A stretch of 12,933 nucleotides of DNA from Saccoglossus kowalevskii (GCF_000003605.2 NW_003155255.1:172759-185691); one strand, 5' to 3'; positions 1-9,393 are shown, numbered from the stretch's first letter. Notes: generated by a model from the letters alone, not told the origin. Translations and numbers: made by a program.

Positions 1-154
1 TTTTTAATGGTGTTCTAATGATGTTTAATGGTGTTCTAATGATGTTTAATAGTGTTCTAAATGATGTTTGAATGGTGTTCTAATGATGTTTAATGGTGTT
101 CTAATGATGTTTAATGGTGTTCTAATGATTTTTAATCGTGTTCTAGCAATTTTT
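1..154. repeat. 21-bp tandem repeat (minisatellite end)
   Basis: About seven head-to-tail copies of a 21-bp unit (AATGGTGTTCTAATGATG plus TTT) start at 6, 27, 48, 71, 92, 113 and 134. The leading TTTTT at 1-5 looks like the end of a further copy, so the array probably continues to the left of the window. The third copy is 23 bp because of two single-base insertions. The last copy is the most degenerate (ends GCAATTTTT), as is usual at an array edge. Only some copies read through without stops, so this is not coding. Confidence 0.9.
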
Positions 155-1440
<1,286 letters not shown>

Positions 1441-1441
1441 C

Positions 1442-2546
1442 TATTAGCATCGTTCTAGGTATTAGTGAAGTGAGTCATAGTGAGTGGAAACTGCATAGAT
1501 TCTAGGCTACAGAATTGGATATTACTAGCATCGTACCTAGGCATAAGTGGAGTAAGTGGAAAACTGCATAGATTCTAGGCTACAAAATTGGATATTACTA
1601 GCATCGTACCTAGGCGTAAGTGGAAAACTGCAGATTCTAGGCTACAGAATTAAATGTTACTAGCATCGTACCTAGGCATAAGTGAAGTGAGTGGAAAACT
1701 GCATAGATTCTAGGCTACAAAATTGGATATTACTAGCATTGTACCTAGGCATAAGTGAAGTGAGTGGAAAACTGCATAGATTCTAGGCTACAGAATTGGA
1801 TATTACTAGCATCGTACCTAGGCATAAATGGACTGAGTGGAAAACTGCATAGATTCTAAGCTACGGAATTAGATGTTACTAGCATCGTACCTAGGCAAAA
1901 GTGGAGTGAGTGGAAAACTGCATAGAGTCTAGGCTACAGAATTGGATATTACTAGCATCGTACCTAGGCGTAAGTGGAAAACTGCAGATTCTAGGCTACG
2001 GAATTAGATGTTACTAGCATCGTACCTAGGCAAAAGTGGAGTAAGTGGGAAACTGCATAGATTCTAGGCTACAGAATTGGATATTACTAGCATTGTACCT
2101 AGGCATAAGTGGAGTAAGTGGAAAACTGCATAGATTCTAGGCTACAGAATTGGATATTACTAGCATTGTACCTAGGCATAAGTAAAGTAAGTGGAAAACT
2201 GCATAGATTCTAGGCTACAGAATTGGATATTACTGGCATTGTACCTAGGCATAAGTGAAGTAAGTGGAAAACTGCATAGATTCTAGGCTACAGAATTGGA
2301 TATTACAAGCATCATGCCTTGGCATAAGTGGAGTAAGTGAAAAACTGCATAGATTCTAGGCTACAGAATTGGATATTACTAGCATCGTACCTAGGCGTAA
2401 GTGGAAAACTGCATAGATTCTAGGCTACAGAATTGGATATTACTAGCATCGTACCTAGGCATAAGTGAAGTGAGTGGAAAACTGCATAGATTCTAGGCTG
2501 CAGAATTGGATATTACTAGCATCGTACCTAGGCATAAGTGGAGTGA
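1442..2546. repeat. 73-bp satellite-type tandem array, about 15.5 copies
   Basis: Unit starts, marked by TACTAGCAT or a close variant, fall at 1523, 1596, 1658, 1731, 1804, 1877, 1950, 2012, 2085, 2158, 2231, 2304, 2377, 2441 and 2514. A divergent 81-bp first copy starts at 1442, and the last copy is cut at about 2546. Spacing is 73 bp except for two 62-bp units (1596, 1950) and one 64-bp unit (2377). All three short units lack nine bases around GGCATAAG..AGTAAG, giving GGCGTAAGTGG; the 62-bp units also lack two bases in GCATAGATT. Most copies contain the CCTAGG palindrome and a TTCTAGGCTAC box. Copies differ by only a few substitutions, which points to recent amplification or homogenisation. 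There are no unique spacers and no open reading frame. The array ends about 1.5 kb upstream of the methyltransferase start codon. Confidence 0.95.
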
Positions 2547-2929
2547 GGTATTGTTTGTAGTTCCATGGATTCACTGGTATAAATCATTAGATTTCAATGA
2601 AACTTGGTACATGGGATTAATCCATATACTCAACGAATTCTTGGTTTAAATATCCCAGATATTGTTTTTGGCCAGTCACCCAATACCTTAGAGTTTTGTC
2701 TAAGCTTTATTTGATTGCATTGTATGTTTTGATATTATTTATTTTGTGGAATTGTATTTGTTGCAAAGTAAACAGTATTGGCACCGCCTCGTGTTCAATA
2801 AGGGTTCAATGCGATGTACCTGTGTATACGAGATGCTGAATTGTTCGAGTTACGAACATCGTGTTAGGGAAATGACCCCGCTCATATTTTTAAAACCACG
2901 CCCTCTTTTGTGAAAACACACACAAATTG
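2547..2929. other. Intergenic, no gene seen
   Basis: Unique-looking AT-rich sequence directly after the 73-bp array. It contains AATGAAACTTGGTACA (2596-2611), similar to a stretch at 904-919. A short perfect inverted repeat, GTTCG-agtta-CGAAC, lies at 2843-2857; its GTTCGAGTTA core recurs at 3295-3304. The segment TGTGTATACGAGATGCTGAA (2821-2840) recurs in diverged form near 3129-3146. No coding potential was recognised. Confidence 0.5.
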
Positions 2930-3394
2930 TAACTCGATGTTCAATTAACAGTTAACAGAACTTTGAGTTATTTAAACAATAATATGTCCCACAGCTGCAT
3001 ATTGGATGAGGAATCTATGGCAATTGTTTGTGTGTGGACACAGAGTACAATAATGTTGGCTGATCAATAAGTTTTATTAACATACAATGTGTGTATGAAT
3101 TTCGTGTAAATAATGTATATTACATATGGTGTACACGAAGTGCTGAAGCTTATTACATGGTCAAAAATGAAAGACGGTATCTGGATGTTTGAACAATAAC
3201 TACAATCTTTGTTGCCGTATCTTGAAGTTATGTTAACTGTTAATTAAAATTTGAGTTAATAACTCGAAGTTTGAATAACTCAGTGTTCATCAATGTTCGA
3301 GTTACAGAATTTGAAAGTTAAAGAAAACAAAAAATATATCATGTTGCCCGTAACTCGAAGTTTGGTTAACTGTTATTTAGAGTTTGAGTTACTG
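2930..3394. repeat. Three diverged copies of a 44-bp semi-palindromic repeat
   Basis: Copies at 2930-2973, 3218-3261 and 3351-3394 align without gaps. Each begins with TAACTCGA or a variant, has a central GTTAACTGTTA or TTAACAGTTAAC block, and ends with TTTGAGTTA. Because TAACTC and GAGTTA are reverse complements, each copy can be drawn as a short palindromic element with a self-complementary centre. Isolated fragments (GAGTTAATAACTC at 3253-3265, CGAGTTAC at 2847 and 3299) lie between them. This may be a decayed MITE cluster or a degenerate tandem array. Confidence 0.65.
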
Positions 3395-4080
3395 AATGTG
3401 GACGTTCAAAACAACCAAAATGTATGTTGTCCGTAAGTCTACCCCCGGTAATATATTAAGGGAAACTATTAATTGAACAATGCGGACACAAATGTTTGTG
3501 TGTAGACTTATTACACAGCATTAAATCTTTATTGATCTCGTAGTATTCCTATATCTGACGTATACGGTTATGTGCCGTTGTTTTGACCCCCCCCCCCAGT
3601 TTCAAGGTCGAACCGATCTGTTTGACTCCCAATTTTAATAGTTAGTTCATATTAGTAAATTTTGGGCAATTTCTTTTTAGCGAAAAACGCAATTTTTCTA
3701 GCCAAAAAGCGCCCTCAATTTCTATCTTATTAGATCCAGTTTTCAGGTTCACGAGCACTCCATCCAAAATCCGGGTTATTGTCTTCAGACAATATGTTCT
3801 CGGGGTTGTTGTAAATCGTCACCATCAGAATTAAACAAATGTAGTTAAATCTTGTCTCTATTTTTAAAATGAACATACTTGCGAAAGAGGTTAACGTTAT
3901 CATGTGGTAATGTGAAGCTATAATGACATCTTAACAAAACCCTAATAGTGGTGGTTTTTAATTATTGATATCAGTCTGGTTTTAGCGAACAATTAGCTTG
4001 ATATAATGGACTTTTCAAATGAAAAAAATATTTAAATTTGAATAGTAGTGACGTATCAAGTTAAACACCATTGTGTAGAA
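3395..4080. other. Upstream region of the methyltransferase gene, including a C11 tract
   Basis: No gene is seen. An 11-base C homopolymer lies at 3587-3597. The last few hundred bases before 4081 should hold the promoter and 5' untranslated region, but no convincing TATA box or initiator stands out. TGACGTAT at 4050-4057 is a CRE half-site-like match. An in-frame TGA at 4039-4041 closes the reading frame upstream of the chosen start codon. Confidence 0.5.
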
Positions 4081-4210
4081 ATGACCTCAAGTGACCTCTG
4101 TGCTCAGAGTCTATTCTACGGCGAGTTGGTCTGGAGCATGGGGATTATTATAACTAAAATTCTCGGTCATCGAGTCTATAATCTATTTGCAGATTGGATA
4201 ATACGAATAG
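4081..4210 (+). CDS. Methyltransferase exon 1 (residues 1-43 plus one base)
   Basis: ATG at 4081 is the first in-frame ATG after the stop at 4039-4041 and has a purine (G) at -3. The exon ends CGA ATA G before a strong donor, GTAAGT, at 4211. The leftover G joins CA of exon 2 to make an alanine codon. It encodes the variable N-terminal helix region, which in plant relatives is also poorly conserved. Support comes from the perfect donor, the matching phase and continuity with exon 2 (IIRIA then LRHNLSKWL), so it is the least certain exon by homology. An alternative upstream non-coding exon cannot be excluded. Confidence 0.82.
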
Positions 4211-7200
4211 GTAAGTGAGGAGGGTGACATAGACTGGAGAGTTTACCAAATCAATTCAAGTAAAGTAAACACATTCTCCGGTGCGTGTTCTTCGGCATCG
4301 TACTCCTACCCCGGGCGTACAGTGTGTTGAACCCGACATGGCGACTCAAATTGTGAAGGGTATTGGGTTATAATTAGGACCAATCGGCTGACCGTTTTTG
4401 ACTGGTATACATCAATGGTCACGTCAACTTACACCAGCCTCACAGACCCCGGCTGCGCGGGCAGGAACCTACCAGGCATCCTTTCCACACAGCGCTTTCA
4501 GTGACGACACAACGGACTCGTTGGGAATTAAGCCGCAATGCGCCCGCTATCGGACAGTGCAATACGTATAATGTTTTGTTTCAGTACTTTCAGCCTGCAA
4601 TCAATCGTGCATTATGTGTTTCAGACGATTTTCCATGGATCTAAAACATGCCCAACAGCATGGAATAAACAACCCTAAAATATACCCAAATTGCGTGCAT
4701 AGGAGAGACGCGTTTCCGTATAGTGTAACTAATGTTCAATTGTAATATAATGAATATTGGGCATGCATGGCTGCAAATGTGCAGTTTAAGAGCTGTTTAT
4801 TTCTACAAATATCTCATTTTCGGGTTAATTCCATTAATTCAATTTAGGAATAGATCACTTTGAATTCTGGGGTGGCTTGGGGATGTCAGCTTGGGGAGTA
4901 GGTGACTATGATGATGGCATTATTTTAGGTCGTTGTCACGATAAAATATAATATCGCGTCATAGTACATGTACCATGAAATTGCAAAACACTCTTTTCCA
5001 ATCCTGCTAGTGTTTCAGATGCTCCGCCCTTACCACATGACCAAGCAATTTTCTTTCCTACATAGCACTAAGACATAACCTTAGCAAATGGCTGAAAAGG
5101 CTACGATGTAACGGAAACACTATCACACAGTTCGAGTATAAGAAGAAATTCATATCCAAATTGAAACAGTCAGCGATCGCCATAGAAACCGATACAGCCA
5201 ACGTACAGCATTATGAAGTACCAACAGACTTTTTCAAAACAGTAAGTTATATCGATTGGTTGGTTGGTTGGTGATCGTAGTAGTCGTAATCATTTCAGCC
5301 AATCAAACACTAATTAATTTTAGAATCCAAAAAATGTCTTCGTTCTCGTTCGTAGCCAATGACCTTGTAATTATTGAAATATTATTCTCAAATACAGCGA
5401 AATTCACTTGAATGTCTGTGTAGAATATATATTAGTGCGTATCAAATACTCTTCACATAGTTTATCAATACCAGTGACATTGAACTTGCTTCATATATTC
5501 AGGGACGAGTAACGAAGTTTGAAAGCCAAAGGAACGCACGTCCCGACCGAACCATTAAAGTGCCTCTGATAGTTCTAGTAGCTAAACTGTTGCGTTTTGA
5601 ATAATGTTTCTTTGTATCTTTCAGGTTCTGGGGACACGTTTAAAGTACAGCTGCTCCTATTGGCCAGTTAACGTTAAGACATTGGACCAATGTATGTACA
5701 GCTTAAATACAATTCTAAACATTTTAAAACAAATCATTATATCAATGTTATGAACGCATTGTTATGTGTTGTGAATAATTTGTTTAATAATTATGTACCA
5801 GTGATGGTATATTATTATTTGATTTTTTTATGCCTAAACATTTAAAAATAAATGATGATTTTTTTATAATATTTCGTTTGAACAGCTGAAGATGCTATGT
5901 TAGAGCTGTACTGTGCCAGAGCACAAGTAGAAGATGGTCATAATGTCATGGTAAGTAATGATTATGGCTTGAATTACTTAGTTTGTTTCCTGACATAACT
6001 GGTATGACCTTGCAATAAAAAAGAAATCAGGTATTCATGCTGTCACATTACCAAAACTGGACATACTTGTCATGAATATCCATTAAAACATGCATGTGGC
6101 ATCGGTCAAATCTGGAAAATAATTTGATAGCTTCACACATATCCCTTGATATCCATATTATATTGTCAATATTATGATATACGTTTTAGTATTTTTCAGA
6201 ACTATAGAAGTTTAAGTATATGCATATTTATTTTAACATTTTTGCCATTAAAGCGTTTTTGGGGGTGTTCTTGTATGTGTAATTGATCAGCAATTATGTA
6301 ATGTGATTTTGTATTCCAATTGTACAGGATGTGTTAGATGTGATATGTGTATATGTGCATGCATGTATCAACTTGAGTGTATATTTGAATGACGCTAGTC
6401 GATTTGTACAATTTTCAAAAGATGAATTTGAATAAGTTTGTGAATTGAATCATTGTTATTTTTTCAGGATTTGGGCTGTGGATGGGGAGCACTTGGATTG
6501 TGGATTTGTGAGAAATACCCCAACTGCACAGTGACATGTGTATCTAACTCCCAAACACAGAGCGAGCATATACAGTCACAGTCACTGAGGCTGGGTTATT
6601 CCGGTCGTCTGACTACTCGTAAGAGCGATGCCAATGTCTTTGACACCGAAGAACGATTCGATCGTATCATGTCTATAGAAATGTTCGAGGTGAGATTACT
6701 CAGTAAGAAACAGAAAATGTGGGGGCAAAAACGTCTCTCTTGCCAATTTAGAATCTTCTTAAAATTAATATTATTTATATTGTTATGGTGTTAGTACACT
6801 ATAATCGCAATCGCATATATTGAAGTAATTGTCGTAGATATTAGCAATAATTAAAAGTATTTTTAAGACTAATATATTGCCACTATGCGAATGGACGAAA
6901 TTTTACACCACGCACGTCGCCGACCATAATGAATTTAGTCAAATAAATATAGCCATAGTGTTTCCCCATTTATTCATGACTTTTTTTATAGTTATTCGAC
7001 CGTAATTAGACTGTCGACGGTCTCTTTGATATATTTTAGGTACATGTACTAACTATAACATAATAATAAACATTTTATCTGCCTTTTCAGCACATGAAGA
7101 ACTACGACCGTTTGTTTTCCCGTGTTGCCAGCTGGCTAAAGCCTGGTGGACTACTGTTCACCCAGATCCTCTGTCACCGAGAATTCGCCTATAACTTTAA

Positions 7201-7558
7201 CGTCGGCAAGGGCTCCGATACAGAATGGATGGCCAAGAACTTTTTCTCCGGAGGCACCATGCCTTCCTCTGATTTATTCCTGTATTTCCAAAATGATGTG
7301 GTTCTTGTCGACATGTGGAAAATGAACGGCAAACACTACTCGAAGACTTTGGAGGCGTGGTTGGCAATACTGGACAATAACAGAGGCGAGGTGGCGCGTA
7401 TATTCGAGAAGACATATGGAAAGGGTGAAGTTGATCAACAAGTATGGAATTGGAGATTGTTCTTCATCTATTGCTCGGTGGTGTTCGGCTATGAAGACGG
7501 CAATGAGTGGATGGTGTCTATGCATCTATTTCGAAAGAGACTCCAGTCTCAGGACTGA
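4081..7558 (+). CDS. CNMT-like SAM-dependent methyltransferase, complete six-exon gene
   Basis: Exons are 4081-4210, 5066-5241, 5625-5691, 5886-5950, 6468-6689 and 7091-7558: 1128 nt coding for 375 residues. All introns are GT-AG and all phases agree. The protein matches, from memory, plant (S)-coclaurine N-methyltransferase and pavine N-methyltransferase along nearly its whole length; those are about 360 residues. Visible signatures are HYEVP (92-96), LKYSCSYWP (108-116), the SAM-binding glycine motif DLGCGWG (147-153), SNSQTQ (172-177), IEMFEHM (216-222), LKPGGLLF (236-243), CHREFAY (248-254), FFSGGTMPS (271-279) and NGKHY (299-303). E217, E220 and H221 fall where catalytic acidic and histidine residues lie in the plant enzymes. 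The expected chemistry is SAM-dependent N-methylation of a small amine, probably cytosolic since no signal peptide or clear membrane segment is seen. The substrate is unknown. True cyclopropane synthase activity is less likely, because the CHxxFAY and FFSGGTMPS blocks are CNMT-type. Introns 2-5 (383, 194, 517 and 401 bp) are AT-rich and hold only a short TTGG run at 5256-5272. Confidence 0.93.
4211..5065 (+). other. Intron 1 of the methyltransferase gene with a CpG-rich block
   Basis: An 855-bp GT-AG intron. Its first part, about 4278-4565, has roughly twenty CpG dinucleotides and is visibly more GC-rich than the flanking DNA (CCCGGGCG near 4311, GGCTGCGCGGGC at 4451-4462). This could be a promoter-proximal or intronic regulatory segment. 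No exon on either strand was recognised in it. The rest of the intron is AT-rich and unremarkable. Confidence 0.6.
5066..5241 (+). CDS. Methyltransferase exon 2 (residues 44-102)
   Basis: The acceptor is TTTCTTTCCTACATAG, ending at 5065; the donor GTAAGT starts at 5242. The frame is closed upstream by TGA at 5038-5040, which excludes a longer exon. It encodes the helical N-terminal segment and the HYEVPTDFF block (92-100), which corresponds to the HYELPTSFF-type segment of plant CNMT proteins and the HYD segment of bacterial cyclopropane synthases near the cofactor pocket. Confidence 0.93.
5625..5691 (+). CDS. Methyltransferase exon 3 (residues 103-124 plus one base)
   Basis: A 67-nt exon after TTTGTATCTTTCAG, with donor GTATGT at 5692. 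It encodes VLGTRLKYSCSYWP, the family's conserved KYSCxYW/F segment. It ends with one base (T) that joins CT of exon 4 to give serine 125. Confidence 0.93.
5886..5950 (+). CDS. Methyltransferase exon 4 (residues 125-146)
   Basis: A 65-nt exon between an acceptor ending AACAG at 5885 and the donor GTAAGT at 5951. It encodes EDAMLELYCARAQVEDGH, matching the ESMLxLYCERAQ-type helix that precedes the SAM-binding motif in plant CNMT. It ends in phase 0, immediately before the glycine-rich motif. Confidence 0.93.
6468..6689 (+). CDS. Methyltransferase exon 5 (residues 147-220), SAM-binding core
   Basis: The acceptor TTATTTTTTCAG ends at 6467; the donor is GTGAGA at 6690. The exon opens exactly on DLGCGWG, the nucleotide-binding loop of the Rossmann fold. 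SNSQTQ at 172-177 and the acidic D200 follow. It closes on SIEMFE (215-220), holding two of the presumed catalytic glutamates (E217, E220). The open frame continues past the donor to about 6794, but that extension is intronic and breaks homology. Confidence 0.96.
7091..7558 (+). CDS. Methyltransferase exon 6 (residues 221-375 and stop)
   Basis: The acceptor CTGCCTTTTCAG ends at 7090, and the stop TGA is at 7556-7558. The exon starts with histidine 221, which completes the EMFEH motif across the intron. It carries LKPGGLLF, CHREFAY, DTEWM (263-267), FFSGGTMPS, NGKHYSKTLEAW (299-310), and a C-terminal FGY..EWMVSMHLFRKR segment equivalent to the FGYxxGEEWMVxxxLFKKK ending of plant homologues. 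No truncation is evident. Confidence 0.97.
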   Translation, partial: HMKNYDRLFSRVASWLKPGGLLFTQILCHREFAYNFNVGKGSDTEWMAKNFFSGGTMPSSDLFLYFQNDVVLVDMWKMNGKHYSKTLEAWLAILDNNRGEVARIFEKTYGKGEVDQQVWNWRLFFIYCSVVFGYEDGNEWMVSMHLFRKRLQSQD

Positions 7559-7664
7559 GCGATCCGTACCACGTCTGCTTGCCGTATACCATAAGTTGAC
7601 ATTTTCATTGTGTTGCAGGTGTTGAATTTCGGGTTAGTTTTCTTATTTGAAAACAAATATATTA

Positions 7665-7670
7665 AATAAA
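7665..7670 (+). terminator. Poly(A) signal AATAAA of the methyltransferase gene
   Basis: A canonical AATAAA hexamer 107 bp after the stop codon, followed by a GT-rich stretch (AGTGTGATTGATTGTG, 7672-7687) that fits a downstream cleavage element. The 3' untranslated region is therefore short, ending around 7685-7700. Confidence 0.75.
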
Positions 7671-7690
7671 AAGTGTGATTGATTGTGAAA

Positions 7691-9089
7691 TAACTCGCTT
7701 CATTGTGCTATGTTAATTTGTCGATTCTTTTGGTTGGAGAATGTGCGTTATGGTCACTGGAAATATCTCATTTGTATGTTCTCAACTTGAGCCGTCACTG
7801 TGATTGGCCTGATAACACTAAAAGAGACTCAGAGTACGTACAATCGTCCGGGCCGTGACGAATTCTCCATTCTGCCTTTTCGACTATGGAAATGGGGGTT
7901 CAATTTTATTACACGTTTTTTGGAACACTTTCTATCATAAATCACACACATATCACATACACGAAATATATTTGTTCAAGAGAATGTCAGTGTTAATAAG
8001 TACACTGAGCATCGTCACAGTTACAGTAGTAATGATATTGGGTACAGCAGAGAGGCGTGTTTATAGTTTCGTGTATCAACGAGATCAACAAATAATTTTA
8101 CCAAAAAGAAATCAGATACAGCCTACGCAAATGTGAAGAAATGAACGCAATGAACATAATAATGGCAGTTTGACGCGAAGTGTAGTGGTAAAACTCTTAA
8201 AATGAATGTGGTTTCTCTTTCATTTCAAGGTACTTATTGTTTCAGATATAGTGCAAATGCTAGTGTCTATCGACAGACGGGATTGAAATTCGCTCGCATC
8301 TTGATTATTAATGACGTCACAGTCTGTGATGACGTGAATATATATTGCTCATCCTCATTTCGTACAGTGCTACAGTCCTGTAGTTTGTGAAATATTAATA
8401 AAAAATATCTATATTTAGAATAATTCCATGGAATACAATGGTAAAATGGCAATTTTTGTCACTTTAAAAAAAATACCCCACCAGTAACAATATATATTTT
8501 TTGTTCGACCATTAGCACAGTATACAAAGACTTTACTGAACGGACCAAGACATTATTAAAGACTAGATTTGAACACGACACACGATAAGACTAAAGTGTC
8601 CAAGCCCCAGACTCAGGCATATGCTTCGACACGGGAAAAGTGACTGTCCTGGTTGCTTTTCGAGCTACAGCTCTGAACAGTGTCAAAATATACTTTTTTT
8701 TCAACCAAGGAATATTTAACAGGCTAAGATTTGTGCTCTGAATACCCTGTGCACTGTCAAACAAAGGCTCCCAAGGAGACAGTAAATGCAGTTTTGTCTA
8801 CAACTTTTTGAGACGCGGCATTGTCATTACTTGTGTTTTAGTAATTTCTATCCCAAGAAGCTACACAAAAATCATGTCTATATGCATGTGTACTTGCCAT
8901 CGGAAAACATAAAGACCCTGATTGATAACATAGTTTGAAAAATTTCAAAATTGTTCATTGCAGTGGTCTTTGCTTTCTTTTTCGTCTTATAAAGAACTTA
9001 ATTACATTATATTGACACTCAAATATATAAGAAGAATAAATATAGGAGACATTTTTTAATTAAGCTTGATTGAATTATTCTGCTTATAA
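7691..9089. other. Intergenic region between methyltransferase and neurochondrin genes
   Basis: No supported gene. Open frames at 7855-8136 and 8202-8390 lack recognisable domains and have ordinary AT-rich composition. Notable points are the CRE-type pair at 8312-8337 and a small inverted repeat GAGCT-ac-AGCTC at 8662-8673. Confidence 0.55.
8312..8337. promoter_or_regulatory. Candidate CRE pair (TGACGTCA and TGACGTGA)
   Basis: A perfect palindromic CRE, TGACGTCA (8312-8319), is followed ten bases later by the one-mismatch site TGACGTGA (8330-8337). The sequence between them forms a perfect TCACAG-T-CTGTGA inverted repeat (8317-8329) that overlaps the end of the first CRE. It lies about 1.1 kb upstream of the neurochondrin start codon. 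CREB/ATF binding is known for this motif; activity here is inferred. Confidence 0.4.
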
Positions 9090-9155
9090 GTTGACTTATA
9101 TGATGTATTCCAGTATCAGACTTGTTGTCAGGGGCTCTTAGCACAATGTAAAGCT

Positions 9156-9326
9156 ATGGTACGAGTCCACTTCTATCAGTATCGCGTCGATCCAAACAGT
9201 GTGGCGGCGCACTTTGCCCTGGAGTTACGAACATTCTTTAACCACACACAAACGTCGAGGTCAAAGGTTATCTATTTGAACACATGTTTTCGAGTTCAAG
9301 AGGTAGTCTCATTTTCTGTTCGGTGA
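9156..9326 (+). other. 56-codon ORF upstream of neurochondrin; possible uORF or upstream exon
   Basis: ATG at 9156 has G at -3 and G at +4, and the frame runs to TGA at 9324-9326. The same frame is open from 9090, giving 78 codons in all, and a TTCCAG acceptor-like site lies at 9108-9113. The product begins MVRVHFYQYRVDPNSVAAHF and is not recognised. It is not in frame with the neurochondrin ATG 68 bp downstream of the stop. If transcription starts upstream of 9156 it would be an upstream ORF in the 5' leader; otherwise it is chance. The stretch is also locally CpG-richer, as promoter regions often are. Confidence 0.25.
9258..9270 (+). promoter_or_regulatory. Candidate DR1 nuclear-receptor site
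   Basis: AGGTCAAAGGTTA is a direct repeat of AGGTCA half-sites with one-base spacing and a single mismatch in the second half. This is the classic HNF4/RXR-type DR1. It lies 124 bp upstream of the neurochondrin ATG, within the small upstream ORF. A chance match is possible. Confidence 0.35.
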
Positions 9327-9393
9327 TTTAACTCACTTTTGTGATTTTAACATTACCGCTGATTACAGTGGTGTTTGAAGGATTCATGTGAAA

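Noticed and set aside
1442-2546. CRISPR-like appearance of the regular array
   Set aside because: Units abut with no unique spacers, the unit is 73 bp, and the host is eukaryotic; it is a satellite.
4430-4479. Minus-strand ATG (4477-4479) with a donor-like GTGTAAGT downstream, suggesting a divergent gene
   Set aside because: Only a short peptide with no homology; composition alone is not enough.
5502-5580. Possible alternative exon in intron 2 after TATATTCAG
   Set aside because: No usable donor, and it would interrupt the conserved protein between exons 2 and 3.
7197-7525. Minus-strand open frames opposite the last methyltransferase exon
   Set aside because: Shadows of exon 6; the plus-strand frame has clear family homology and the minus products resemble nothing.
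7416-7625. Alternative plus-strand frame overlapping the methyltransferase C-terminus
   Set aside because: Out of frame with the conserved FGY..EWMV ending and without recognisable content.
8172-8235. tRNA- or SINE-like A-box (GTGTAGTGGTAAAACTCTTA)
   Set aside because: No convincing B box at the right distance and no cloverleaf pairing.
7855-8390. Open frames of 93 and 62 codons between the two genes
   Set aside because: No recognisable motif, and no promoter or poly(A) arrangement that would support a gene.
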